64,000 nt of DNA from Benincasa hispida (GCF_009727055.1 NC_052355.1:1657740-1721739); one strand, 5' to 3'; numbered from the stretch's first letter, positions 1 through 11,582 are shown. The notes: generated by a model not told the origin, from the letters alone. A program made the numbers and translations.

Positions 1-104
1 ACAGTATAACACATATACAACATGGCTTTAAAGATGATAATGCATGCTGGATAAAATCAACATATGTAAATAGTTTTTCAACAATAGGCATGCGTTCACA
101 ACGC
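1..104 (-). repeat. R2 gypsy LTR, fragment at window edge
   Basis: Near-identical to 23857-23966, where the same sequence also runs into R1. It has no coding content. R2 is the LTR type of element E3; orientation is taken from that element. The left end is cut by the window edge. Confidence 0.6.
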
Positions 105-2251
105 AAGTCACACCCTGCCCCAGACTACCCTCCGAGCCTGAGAAAGGACGTGACTGCAGCAGTTATCAACCCTTTTGTTGACACTTACTGCCTAATAACT
201 TTTGCGGAAATAACTATGATACCAATGTATAAACTCAACTACCAACTGATTAAGTCAAGGAGGCAAACAACAACTGATTAAGTATGCCCATTGTATTGCA
301 ACAATATAACGTTTATACAACTCTAAGACTTAAATACGAAGTTTACAACAACAACTGTAAAACCCTCCGAAAGTGTAACTATGGCATGTGGCAGACCTTG
401 ACCTTAGCATCACCCTGGAACTCCTCACCTTTTGCTACCTAGGAAGAAAAACATGAAATAACAGAATGAGCTTCAGAAAGCTCAATGAGTGGTAAGTAAC
501 TTCTAGAGCCTATTTCAACTCATAAATAACAAGCATATCATGAATACGAGGTTACATTCAAACCTCAACTTTGACCGAGTCTGTTCTCAATTTCTATCTA
601 TGCACATGGTAGATAGCTAAACTGATAACTAACTAGAATGAGTATGTTGTTTACCTACACACACGGTAGATAGATAACTGCAACTAAATACAATGCTTAC
701 TTTTTATGTTCCCTCTGTCTCCTATGTGCACATAGCTCCCCGCTCATGGGCTCAGAAGCTAGACCCGTCGGCCCTCTGACCATCCCATATGAGGATCCTC
801 TCACATGCTCAGGAACTAGACTTCTCGTTTCCCCTTACCATCTCGTCAAGGTTTTCTTACAGGTCAGGCACTAGGTCTATTGAGCCCCTGACCATCCCAA
901 TCACATAATCTCATTCTCACACTAGATAATTATTCATAACTTAAGCATTTACAATTTACTCTAAAAGATATGCTTTAAGACTTAAAAGAAAGTACCATCT
1001 AGGAACTTTTCTCTCTAGAAGTTCCTTGGTCTTCTCGGGCTCCTCTTTTGAACCCTAAATTCCAGATTCAATTTAATGCTCAAACTACTCATAGTTCTAG
1101 GCTTTATCTTGAGTTACATCCTTCTATAAATATGCTCTAAAATTTCTCCGGAAGCACCTCAAAATCTTAGCTCATAACTCCTCGTGGTTTGGCCGGAAAC
1201 ATAAAAAAATCAAGACTGACCCAGCTTACCCGACAACTCGACCCCTCGGTCTTTTCCTTCTTCTCCAGCCCGATTCCTTGGAGCTTCTTCTCCGGCAGCC
1301 CCAACATGAAAACTATCTCTTTAGCTTTCAGATGTCTTTGGAATCACATCAAACACAAGGGTATTCTGGGAGAACTCCTCTACCCAAGTTGATGCTACTT
1401 TCTGACCTTTCTGTCCGACAACATCTCCGCTCTTGGAATCTCTTGACCAACGCATGGTCTTACCATCAACGCATAGCCTCCTCTCAATACACTCTTCTTT
1501 ATGTCCTTTGAAGAGAATTGAGTTCTCATCTAAAGTCCTTAGCCCTACTTATAGGCGTCCAAAGGCTCTCCAAGGTTGACACCTTCTCATCCAAGTGTTT
1601 CCTTTAGCGATTGCCAACCTCCAGCCCTTTCCACCTCCTGCTTAAGGTGTCTTCACCTCACACTATCAATGCAATGTTTGATCAACGCAATGTTGGGTGT
1701 CGTTCTCCTACCTAGCCAACACATGGGACAAAATTTTGTATGTCTCCTTATGCATCTACCTCATATTCTTAAGGCTTAAGATTTCTTCCCAACAAGCCAC
1801 ATGTTAGGATGATGTCCTCCATATGAGCTCATCCTTCTTATGCATCCATTCCACTTAATGCGCGTTCACTAGGGTGATGACCAACACCCTTTCTCAATGC
1901 ATACCACTAGCTCGAGTATCAATGCATAGCATGAATTCAACGCATAGTAACCCTTGGTTTCCCTTGACTTTCAACACAGCACCATCACAATCCAACTCAC
2001 TCAGTCATCGTAAACCTTAACCATCACACGGGCCACCCATTATGCGTTCAACCTAGCCCATCGCATGGCATTTATCCAATGCATCCATCATGCAAGCCAT
2101 CGTCAGCCTCTAATGCATAGCAAGGTCGCACGACCTCGACGTATAGGATGGTTGCTTAGCATCAATCGCATGGCTCACTCGTCATCAACACATCGCTGGC
2201 ATGAATCGCTTGGCATGGGCGCTTGGCCGGGAGCTTGGCATCGACACATCG
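105..2251 (-). mobile_element. R1 gypsy LTR fragment (nested copy 1)
   Basis: Begins TCACACCCTGCCCC, the R1 terminus without its TG, and matches 23967-26108 with scattered substitutions. The inverted counterpart is 11583-13275. R1 coding orientation is inferred from the purine-tract position of the related copies at 22590 and 41546. It carries many short reading frames (for example 1189-1392, 1576-1779, 2065-2316) but none with a recognisable domain, and they recur as repeat-encoded frames at 25193-25636. It stops at 2251, where R3 inserted after CATCG. LTR DNA is not expected to encode protein. Confidence 0.75.
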
Positions 2252-3443
2252 TGTCATACCTTCTCTTAGATTACCCTCTCAAACCTAGAAAGGGATATGA
2301 CCGCGGTAGTTACTAACCCTACTGCCATTACCCATCGCCTTAGCCCTCTAATCTAAATGCCAACTTGTTAAACATTAATAATGTATGAATAAGTTACGCC
2401 ACCTTAAGGTTCTACAAAATATTATATAACACATGCATGTAACCATAATATCACATCTAAGAGATGAAACGTTCACAGATGGCTCAAACAACTCTAATAG
2501 AGCCCTAGTCCCTCTCAAAAAATTTGTGCATAGACAGATCAATAACCTAAAACTTCTTAATAAGCTGAGTCTTTTAGTGGAAAGAAGCAGCAGGATCAAC
2601 ACTGAGAAATCTGACTGCTATCTGAGAAAGGAAAACACAGAAATTCCATGAGCTAAAAGCCTAGTGAGTGACTATAGAATCGTAAAGCAACAAGCATTGC
2701 ATCACTATAAACATGTAAATATACCAATGAGTAAACTCAAGCAATTGTCTCGAAATGTAGCTTTAAACCATTCTCAGACATCATCAAACATTATTATTCC
2801 CTAGTTGAGAACGAGCTAAATGCTCTAGCTCCCAAACGTTTATTACCAGCCAAGAGACCCATACTTCGATCTCTCATTCATAATTACCTACGTGCACGTG
2901 GCCATACTAAGTACCATCATATCTTAGGTACTTCTACTCAGATACCTTCTCAAATTTGTCCTTCAGTATCAAGCTACTAAGATACCTTCTCATATGTCCT
3001 TCGGTATCAAATTAGTCAGATACCTTCTCAAATGTCCTTCGGTATCAAATTGGCCAGATACCTTCTCAAATGTCCTTCTGTACCAAATTGGTTAGATACC
3101 TTCTCAAACGTCCTTCGGTATCAAATGTGTATTTTGTAACATCGAATTAAGTTCCTTTGCCTAGTATTTACACAAGAACTGTTCCATTGCCACTCATTTA
3201 CATAAGAACTCATTCTCTCATAGCCTTCCTTTAGGAAGCATATATCAAAATCAGAAACTTAGCTTTTTTTAATTGTTACACGACATACCTTGGCCTGTGT
3301 TACACACATACAAGCCGGGAATCATGCGTTAAGTTATTCTCTAACCGTTTGTTGCTTGAGGAAGTATAAATTCATCATTAATGTAACTGTGTTTTACTTG
3401 ATCATATATGCATGAGTATTGGAAACCTTAAGTTTATTTAGTC
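2252..3443 (-). mobile_element. R3 gypsy LTR, 3'-truncated (nested copy 1)
   Basis: Starts TGTCATACC directly after CATCG, the same insertion point as the R3 element at 26109, and matches 26109-27340. It ends abruptly at the single N at 3444, where the other copy continues for another kilobase. Both copies share one insertion site inside R1, so this is a duplicate of the nested locus and not an independent insertion. Confidence 0.75.
2940..3125. repeat. ~38-bp tandem repeat inside R3 LTR
   Basis: About five imperfect units, each containing GATACCTTCTCAAATGTCC and then TTCGGTATCAAATTGG. The same array occurs in every R3 copy: 26800-27020, 39160-39345, 56755-56865, and inverted at 19770-19970. 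It is part of the LTR, not an independent satellite. Confidence 0.85.
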
Positions 3444-3444
3444 N
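3444..3444. other. Single unresolved base at a repeat-repeat junction
   Basis: One N separates truncated R3 LTR (compare 27340) from LINE relic sequence (compare 21387). The two sides are not contiguous in any other copy here, so the N probably marks an unsized join or a closed gap. Confidence 0.7.
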
Positions 3445-4030
3445 CATACTTTTTAAACCCCTCTATCATCATGTTCCTGATTTTCCTAATATGTTGTTGT
3501 TGGTGTGTCATTTTATTATTGTAGATCGTTATTGGGATTAGGTAAGTTTGAGGGTTGTTTTGATATGAATGGTTTTTTTAATGTGCAAAGTGGTCATAAG
3601 TTATATGGATAGGTGTACGCATACGACTGTTGTGCTTCTTCGGGTCCACATCATAATTATATATGTGCACATTTATGATTGATTTGTAGACTTTCAGGCT
3701 ATACACTATGATTAATGCACCTTCCTTCTTACGACTGATTTGTGGACTTTCACGTTACAAACTACGACTGATGCATGTCCTTTCGGGTTCATGTTTACGA
3801 CTAATTTGTGGACCTTCAGGTTACATACTATGATTGATGGGTGTTCTTTCGGAATCACGTTTATGACTGGTAGGTGACCATTCGGGATCACGACAACTGA
3901 TATGATATGAATGTACACCGATGCCTAGATAAATTAGTCAACAAGTAACCTAAAGGGTCCAGTAACGAGTTATTTACTGAATATTTTTATACTCATAATT
4001 TCTTTCCTTATGTTTTTCAAGTAATGACTA
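3445..4030 (+). mobile_element. LINE relic followed by minisatellite (partial D-block copy)
   Basis: Matches 21387-21743 plus 42100-42315, and 55545-56066. The stretch at about 3560-3620 can be read as N-G-F-then-SGYKLY, which resembles the FSVKSAY segment before the zinc-binding domain at the end of plant L1-type reverse transcriptases. From about 3620 a degenerate repeat follows (units containing ACGACTGATTTGTGGAC and TTCGGGTTACA). It has many stops and is non-functional. It holds two empty-site sequences: CCTTC near 3813 and GTAATG near 4021, which are the positions where E1 and a solo LTR inserted in the other copies. Confidence 0.55.
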
Positions 4031-4601
4031 TGGTGACGGGATCGTCTATTGGGGTTGTGGGTACCTATACTTCTGTAAAGGAAGTTATAAAATGTTTGTG
4101 AAATTGATGGAAAAGGCTAGAGATGTCTTAACTATAAAGCTATGTCGAGAATATGAAATGCGCATCTGATTGAACTATTTTGACCATTTTCTTTTTCTAT
4201 CTATAAACATTTTGTTGGAGGAAACGATGTGAATAAGATATGAATAATACTAGCAAAATAATTACAACTTAATTGGATACAAAGAATTAGAGTGTAAGCA
4301 TATAAACATTGTATACAACAACAATTTTGAAACTCAGAAAGTAAGATAGATAGACTAACAAAGGCTAAGGTGAAATAACTACAAACTTATTAAATTCTCA
4401 AGATCTTGTGGAAATATCAATAGATAGTCAAGGTACACTTTTTATAAGCATGGAACCAAGAAGAAATAAGCTCTTGTATAGCTAAGTAATTATTTTAAGA
4501 AAGAGTAAGTAATGAGATGTCTCCTAATGAGTTAAATGAAGCCATATTTTAGGAGGGTTAGAGGATGGAACCAAGAAGAAATAAGCTCTTGTATAGCTAA
4601 G
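4031..4601. other. Unassigned sequence with 38-bp exact direct repeat
   Basis: No domain, RNA or known repeat recognised. A 38-bp sequence at 4450-4487 recurs exactly at 4565-4602, and the second copy runs straight into the R3 terminus TGTAAACCC. Confidence 0.5.
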
Positions 4602-5631
4602 TGTAAACCCTGAATTCTAAGTTCTTAAACAAGTATGTTTAGCCAAAGGAATGATATATTAAATATTTAATAAGTGAAAATTCTTGTTATTTTATAGAAG
4701 TTGTGGAGAAAGGAAAAGAAAAACACAATAAATAAGGAAACTAACTTATTGGTTTGGCACGTGGCGGTTAATCCTTGAATTCAGGAGGCGGCATGAAGAT
4801 TAAAAGGAAGAGAAATTTCGAAGGCTTGGTTTCGGCAATCTACATGAGAAAGTTTAGTGAAATCGGTGTCATTTGAAAGCTAGGAGAATCTAGTTTTTAA
4901 GGTTATCTTGCCGAAGAAAGATTGCAGGAGAAGAAGAATAGAAAGTGATGAAATTAAAGAAGAGACAAAATCTCGGGTTAATCAGAGCCCGAGGTAAAGA
5001 TTGGAAGATCTAGGCCAAACTATAAGGAATGTTTGGCTGAAATTTTAAGGTAAGAAATTTAATCAATTCTAAACATGTTTGTAAAAGGAAGTTTCTTCAA
5101 AAGAGGTCTGGATTTTGAGTTATGAATTTTTAAAGTTGTAACAGAGAATCTGTGAATAAGCAGACAACTGCTTGGGAAGAACAAACAAACAGTTCACCGT
5201 GGAGATTATAGCGAGATTTTGTGATGAGGATCTCGCTAATGAAGAAAATCTCGCTAATTTGTGATGAAGATCTCACTCTAGAAGGGAATCTCGCTAGAAA
5301 TTGGGCTGAATCTCACTGAAAAGATGATATCGCTAGGATGAAAGGATCTCGCTCATGAGGAGGATCTCGCTCATGATGAGAATCTCGTTGGTAAAGCTGT
5401 CTTTGATGATGAAAGTTCTATTTGAGGTATTTTGCTAGGAATTCTAAGTAGTTTAATCGGGAATTATATCCTTTCAGGCCGAGAAGAGCTAGGAAAGGCA
5501 TATAACCCGTTAAGAGGCCAACGAGCTGTGAGTGACTATGTGATGAATTGATATTTTAATGATTTAGAAACCATGATTTCCTTGAAGTTATTTCTCATGC
5601 TAAGTGTTAGAAACTATGATTTCTTTCTGCT
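4602..5631 (+). mobile_element. R3 gypsy LTR fragment, coding-orientation start
   Basis: Starts TGTAAACCCTG, the inverted form of the R3 terminus GGGGTTTACA at 28374, 40724 and 58054. It contains repeated GATCTCGCT motifs at about 5205-5395. It is truncated at about 5631, where S1 begins. Only one terminus is present, so no target duplication can be checked. Confidence 0.7.
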
Positions 5632-6769
5632 CTGTAATTTCATCATGCAAATTCTATATTATAACAATTATAATTATATGCATGAATAAATGCATAACCA
5701 AAAGTGGGTTTTAAATCTATATAAACTACACTATGGCATATAAATAACATACATCTTATGTACATTAAATTAAAGTTGACGTACCCGGGATAATTAGCCT
5801 CAAAATCCTCAAAAAAACAACAAACTATTATAAAGCACAATGAGCCTCAATTCAAATAGGCGAACCAGGTCTTGAACCATCAAGGTGAAGAAACGTGTCT
5901 CCTTGATCGTGTACCAAATCCTTGTGATCGCCTACACGAGAGAGTAAACTCTTACTCAATCGTTTACCAGTCTTCCTGAGCTTACATGATCGTTTAGCAA
6001 CGATTGTATACCTTTAACTATGCGATAAGCATGAAGGCACGCAATCGTTGCAGCGCACATCGTGCAATGCAAGCCTTAAGCGATCGACTTAATGACAACG
6101 ATGGGATGAAGCATAATCGTCTAAACGATCGCGGAACAAGCGTCAAAGTATCGTATATCGGGTGATCGTGCAGTCAATGACTATGTGATGAGGCATGCTG
6201 AGCTACACAATCATTTAATGCACGCGCCTTTTATTAAACGAAGAGGCATCAAATGCTCTATGTGATCGTTTACCTTCAGCGTCCATGCAATCGGGCAACC
6301 AATGCTACGCGATAGAATAAAACACTTTACCTATCGTTTAGCATTAGGTAAACGATCGTTTAGTAAATACTATACGATCAAATAGAATTTTTTCTACACG
6401 ATCGTTTAGCCAATCCAAACATTCGTTTACCTTAGGCTACATGATACGACCAACCTTTGGTCTTCTACCTCGATGGGAACTGCATCTCCATGCTTTGAAA
6501 CTTCTTCATGAATGACTCAACTAACATCAAACACTTTGAACATAGATCGATTGCTTGTTAATTATTGCCCAAAAACGCAGGGGCCTTTACAAATTAACAC
6601 TTTGTAAACTTAAAGAAAGCTTTAAATAGAGGCTACTATCCCGTAAACATTCATCAACACATCCAACACTGCATTTAACTCGTAAGCGCAATGCAGAAAC
6701 CTTAAAACCCATCATGACTGAAAAGAAGTTCAAAACAGAAATGGTAATTTGGAATATCAAAACAACCTG
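5632..6769 (-). mobile_element. R6 copia-like element, non-coding internal sequence
   Basis: Lies downstream of the R6 primer site when read on the minus strand. It contains no gag or pol. It is rich in variants of GATCGTTTA/TAAACGATC (about 5900-6440), which give strings of CGATCG-containing words. A full element would carry Gag-Pol here, so this is a deletion derivative or a non-autonomous element. Confidence 0.5.
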
Positions 6770-6781
6770 GCTCTGATACCA
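6770..6781 (-). other. Primer binding site, initiator tRNA-Met type (R6)
   Basis: GCTCTGATACCA on the plus strand is the complement of TGGTATCAGAGC, the usual copia primer site matching the 3' end of initiator tRNA-Met. It lies two bases from the TGAAGG edge of the adjacent LTR, as expected. The same site is at 14587-14598. Confidence 0.8.
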
Positions 6782-6783
6782 AT

Positions 6784-7673
6784 TGAAGGAAATCAAACAC
6801 GAGGATTTCCATGAACAACAGAAGGGATCATTCCAAATTCCACTCGAATAAACACAATCTTTACTAAGTCTAAACAGAAACTAATGGTCATGCACAATAA
6901 GCAATTACAGCATGCTAAACGATGATACAAGGGATGGAGGATGCATACCTTTGAAGAACATTCTCCACGATCCTCAACCAATCTACAAACGTCCAAGAAT
7001 AGCATACTCGAACGCAACAACTGGTACAACCAACGAACATGAACACAACGAACACATCCTCAACGAACCAATCGAGTCTAACTCGATCCAAGATTTGAGT
7101 GAGGACACCACCACAATGGTTATCTTGATATTCTCGGTATAATTAGATTCAGAAGTTGTGGGCTTTGTCTGATCTTGGCTTGCGGAAGAGACTGGAGGAC
7201 TATGATCGAGTAGATAATCGAGCAGTGGAGATAAGATGTTGTCTATCGTATAGACGATGTGCTTGATTGTTTAGTAAATGGCAGTCTAGACTTAGCCACT
7301 CGATCGTGTAGCTACGATAAGCTGAATGACTATCGTATAGTCAAATTTACACAATCGTTTAGTCTCTGTCAGCTATCGCTTAGTGAAACTCTTTCACTTG
7401 ATAGCTTGTCTCTGTAAGTTCTTTCTGAATGAGGAACTCTTCCTAAATTTAGGAAAACAGTTTTTTTTTTTTTTTTTTTTATTATCTCACGATTAACATA
7501 AAACCACCAATAACCTCCCACTCATTCTGTTATTAAAGAAAAAGAAATTAATTATCATATACCTTAATATATTATAATAAATAGATAACCAACTTATCAT
7601 ATTATATTTATTTAATCTATAGTTTTTAATATTTCATCTCATGAAACATACAAACATAGTTCTTTTTAGGACA
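6784..7673 (-). mobile_element. R6 copia-like LTR
   Basis: Adjacent to the primer site, starting TGAAGGAAATC on the plus strand. The outer edge is placed near 7673 because homology to S3 (which lacks R6) begins at GACAATA there. Read on the minus strand it starts near TTGTCCTAAAA, like the ATGTCCTAAAA of R5, and holds AAAGGTATGCATCC near its end, again as in R5. The 76-residue frame at 6912-7142 recurs in S2 but shows no domain. Confidence 0.55.
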
Positions 7674-7854
7674 ATAAGTTTAAGGATTAGATGTGCTAGC
7701 AACCTCAGAGTAGATCTCAATTCAGTTCAAACTGTTGGCAGATTATCAATGACTTCACAAGGAGCTACATTTTGGAACGTACCATTTTGATTTTTTGAGA
7801 TATAAAGTAGCATCAAGTAATGAGGCGTATTTACCATAGAGTTGTCTTCAACGA

Positions 7855-7945
7855 GGAAAAAAAAAAAAGAAAGAAAGAAAGAAAGAAAAAGAAAAAAAAA
7901 GGAAAAGAAAAGAAAAAGAAAAAAAGAAAAAAAAGAAAAAAAAGA
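7855..7945. repeat. Purine-rich tract
   Basis: Almost uninterrupted A and G (GAAA, GAAAAA words), conserved in position at 15672-15765 and, as a GATAAA variant, at 51889-51992. A second tract is at 8238-8323. Frames through them are compositional artefacts. Confidence 0.8.
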
Positions 7946-9984
7946 AACGAACAATTGAATGATCTTTTGAGCCTTGAATGCTTTAAAATTTGATTTCCAC
8001 ATTAAGAAAACAAATTTTCAATTTTGACTTTTGAAAAAAGGAAGAATGGAGTAGTGTTGGGTTAGAGTTTGAAAATTAGAAACTATAGATGACATGAGTC
8101 ATATCATGACGACTGGTTTTTTGTTCCTATCTAGATGCATGCTAAGCATTTACATATGTGGGATTTTCTTTTGATGAAGTATGTGCATTTCACTTGGCTA
8201 TTGCATATCAAAGCAAGTGTGGGAGAAAATGGTCCTTGCAAAAAAAAAAAAAAAGTAAAAAAAGAAAGAAGAAAGAAAAAAGAAAAAGAAAAGAAAAAAG
8301 AAAGGAAAATCAAGTACTAGCAAGGAAAAGAAAAAACAATTTAGGATCCTTCAATGTTGAAATAGAAAATTCAAGATGATATATGTAAAAGTTGGGACAT
8401 TTAACTTGACATATATTCTGAGCAATGACATTTCAGATGGGCATGAAGTGAGGCAAAATCACCATGTTTGTATTCGTTTGCTCAATTTTGGCAACAGGAT
8501 AAACTCTACTATTCAAGGGTGCAGGGAGGTTGCATAGCCTAAAAGTACGGAAGTCTCTCGAAGCTACGAACTTAACCACTTGGGACATTTTAAAAACTAA
8601 GGACACACAAAATATCTTCAAAAGTCCCATGATCAATTGTGATGGTAGTTATCTAATCACTTTCAAGGTGTCAATTGGGATACCAATGTGTCAATGAAAA
8701 GAATTTTCTCAATGAAAGTCAAAACAAAGTGATTATTGATAATTTTCATAGGAAGCATCATTTTTATCAGCTCATTGAGAAAACCATTTAGAAAGGAAGA
8801 AGTTGCAGAAGAAAGCTGATTCTACAGAGTTAGAGCAATATATTTGGTCGAGAAATCTATTGCATGAAGAGACTATTTGCTGGGCAATACTCACTATTAC
8901 GCCATATATGAGTGAAATCTTGAAAAGTTACTATCAAAGTCTAAAGAAGAAGTTGTTTAAGGAATGATCCTTTCATTGTCTTCTTATCTCGTAGTGTGGA
9001 TATTCTTTGATTTTTTCATACCTCTTGTTTCCTGTCTATGTTGTCCATGTATGCTTTCGTGTCTCATCTTTAATCTCATGGCATATACTTATTCTTTATT
9101 CATATGCACATTCTTTTCTTCAAGTGTCACCTTTCATTTGTGTCTCATATATCTTATTTCATTTAAATATTCCTTTTTGTAAACAACCAATTTCTTTGTT
9201 TTCTTTATCCACGTTTTACTAAAAAAATTTAGGAACAGGTTTCTTTTTTTTTTTTTTTTTTGCTCTCTAACTACAAAGTCACTCTTTCACTTATTGTTTC
9301 TTTTGGAAGTCATGTCAATTCACTTCATGCTTGAGTTTGTAAGATGATCTTAAAGAGAGTGATGAAAAAATTTATTTTTATTAATGCTGTAAAAATTAAT
9401 GCTGTAAATTATTTTTATTACATTCTCATTTCCTTGGATTTTATGTCACTTGGTAGTTACAGGGGAGTTGGGAGACTAAATCGGTATATTATCTTAAAGA
9501 GTTTGATGAAAAAATTTATGTTCATAGCAATTTATTTCTTTGAGGAATGAAAAAAAAAACTTTTGAAAGTTATTCCCTTTTGAAGCAATAATTCAAAAAA
9601 TCAAGCATAAATAGTGGGGAAATTTTGGTTAAGGGTTTTATTTTTCTATAAAACAACAAAAAAGTTTTAAGAATTCATTTCATAATCTCTTTATTTCTTT
9701 GGAATTTTTTTTTTTAGAAAAAAAACTGAAAGTTGTTCTCTTTGATACAATGCCCTGAAAAAAAATCATAATTGGAATGACCTAGCAATTTGAATTTGAG
9801 ATTTCCAAACAAAAGCTTTCTTAAAAAAATCAGTTCAGAAAATAGTTATGAGCATTTTTTTTTGTAGCTAAGTAGATCATCTCGTCTTAAGTGTTAAATT
9901 CATTGTTTTAAAACATAAACAAACACAAAACAATTCAATTCTCACAAAATAAAAAGGGCAAAAATAAAAAAAAACTAAAAAAAA

Positions 9985-10545
9985 ATGGTAGTTTAGCGTT
10001 TTCCGACCTGTCTCACAATTTAGCGTTTACTCCTGACTATTTAAAACTAAAAAATGACAGTTTTGTGTTACTTTGGGCTATATCAAGTTTAGCTCTATCC
10101 TAGCTGTGTCAAAACTAGAAAATAACAGTTAAGTGTGTATCCTTAATTGTCTCTGAGTTTAGCATTTACCCTTTGACTGTGTCAAAACTAAAAATGGCAA
10201 GTTTAGCGTTCACTTCTGACTGCACAAATTCTGCGTTTACCCTGGCTATGTCAAAAACTAAAAATGGTGGTTGCATTTACCATTACTGATGTAAAACTAA
10301 AAAAAATGGTGGTTGCGTTTACCATTACTTTGTCAAAACTAAAAAAATGGTGGTTGGCGTTTACCATACTATGTCAAAACAAAAATGGCAGCATATACCT
10401 TGGGTGTGTCAAAATTTAATATTGGCAGTCAACATTTACCCATGGTTGTCTCACAGTATAACGTTTACTCGTGAGTTGTGTCAAAAACTAAAATATGTCA
10501 GCTTAGTGTTTCCTCCTGGCTGTCTCAACAATTTAACGTTTACCC
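9985..10545 (+). repeat. Tandem array with GTTTAGCGTTTACC core (R4 3' region)
   Basis: About nine degenerate 55-65-bp units, each made of two similar halves: GTTTAGCGTTTACC, a CTGGCTGTGTCA-like part, then AAAACTAAAAATGGCA. Units near 10260-10380 are homogenised (ATGGTGGTTGCGTTTACCAT). The same array sits at 17816-18385 and, shorter, at 54054-54315 just before the R4 LTR. Confidence 0.85.
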
Positions 10546-10742
10546 ACTCAGGTCACAAAATAAAAAATTTTTAAAAACATTCTTTTGGTTTATAGTTTAC
10601 TTGTTTAGTCATCTTTAATTTATGTTATTATGTCTTCAATTGTTTGCACATGTATAATGAAGAAATAAAATATTAAACAAATGAAGGTGTACGCCTTTAT
10701 CCACCTTCTAATTCTATAAGGACGAGCGAAGGGAGCACAAAT

Positions 10743-10942
10743 TGTAAGTAAAATTCTTGACTAGAATGGTCAGATAGTCGTGGGATTTCAATAGGATTTA
10801 AAAGCAAATTATAATTTACGTTTGTCTTATTCTAATTTTCAACATTAATACACATCATATTTAAAAGTTTTATATTAGTAAAATCTGACTTTCTTTTCCT
10901 TTTCGGTCATCATCCAAACAACAATTATTAAATATATTAAGT
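10743..10942. repeat. MITE-like fragment
   Basis: Matches 18566-18770 and the interior of the candidate element at 20788-21175 (shared words TTGACTAGAATGGTC and TTTTCGGTCATCATCC). Both S copies stop at AAATATATTA, so the right end is truncated. Confidence 0.4.
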
Positions 10943-11582
10943 CAGGCTCTTAATGGTTTATACGCTTCCCCCAGCTCTTCTTGGCCTGAAAAGATATAAT
11001 TCCCGGTTAAACTACTTAGAATTCTTAGTAAAATACCTCAACTAATTCATTTATTAAAGAAGCTTTCTTTAACACAGACAGCTTAGTGGCAAGATCCCCC
11101 TGAGCGAGGTCAGTGAGATCATCTAGAGCGATGCTAGTGAGATCCTCTAGAGAGATACCAGCGAGATCATCTAGAGTGATACTAGTGAGATCCTTTAGAG
11201 CGAGATCAAGCTTTTCCTAGCGATACTCACCTTACCAGCGATACTCAGCACAATTCCAAGCGAGATTTCCTTCTAGAGCGAGATCCATGAGATTCTCTAG
11301 AGCGATATCAACGAGATGTCCTTTATAAGCGAGATCCTCATCCCCATATCTCGCTATAACTCCCACGGTGAACTAGTTGTTTGTTTATCCCAAGTAGCTG
11401 TCTGCTTATGCACCGATTCCCTGTTATAAATTTAAAAATTCATAACTCAAAATCCAGAGCTCTTTTCAAAAAACTTCCTTCTACAAACTTGCTTAGAATT
11501 GCGTTAACTTTCTTACCTTAAAATTTTAGCTAAAAAATCTTTGTAGTTTGGCCTGGAGCTTCCAATCTTCAAGATCGTCATC
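10943..11582 (-). mobile_element. R3 gypsy LTR internal fragment
   Basis: Matches 27352-27955: starts TCAGGCTCTTAATGG and carries the GCGAGATC array (about 11085-11340). Neither terminus is present. It joins R1 directly at about 11582. Confidence 0.7.

Larger units (their letters stand above)
7674..10742 (+). mobile_element. R4 (Tat/Ogre-like) 3' untranslated region, copy S1
   Basis: Homologous to 15493-18565 and to 51703-54510; the last runs through a purine tract into the R4 LTR. It has two purine tracts (about 7855-7945 and 8238-8323) and the tandem array at 9985-10545. The longest frames are lysine/glutamate or phenylalanine strings from the purine tracts. A non-repetitive stretch at about 8450-8650 encodes NCDGSYLITFKVSIG in all three copies, with no recognised family. 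The LTR that should follow is missing: a MITE-like fragment starts instead. Confidence 0.5.
5632..10942. repeat. Duplicated block S1 (5.3 kb)
   Basis: Collinear with S2 (13441-18770) over the whole length: R6 internal sequence, R6 LTR, R4 3' region, tandem array and MITE-like fragment. Differences from S2 are almost all single-base gains or losses. A third, substitution-diverged partial copy (S3) covers only the R4 part. Confidence 0.85.

Noticed and set aside
6912..7142. 76-codon frame recurring at 14729-14962 as a host gene
   Set aside because: It is within the R6 LTR just outside the primer site; the recurrence is explained by the S1/S2 duplication.
8135..8379. Lysine/glutamate-rich plus frames and phenylalanine-rich minus frames at the purine tracts
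   Set aside because: They result from A/G composition, and frames and lengths differ between S1, S2 and S3.
9985..10545. Regular repeats that could look like a CRISPR array
   Set aside because: Units are contiguous and degenerate with no unique equal-length spacers, in a plant genome, and lie in a retrotransposon 3' region.
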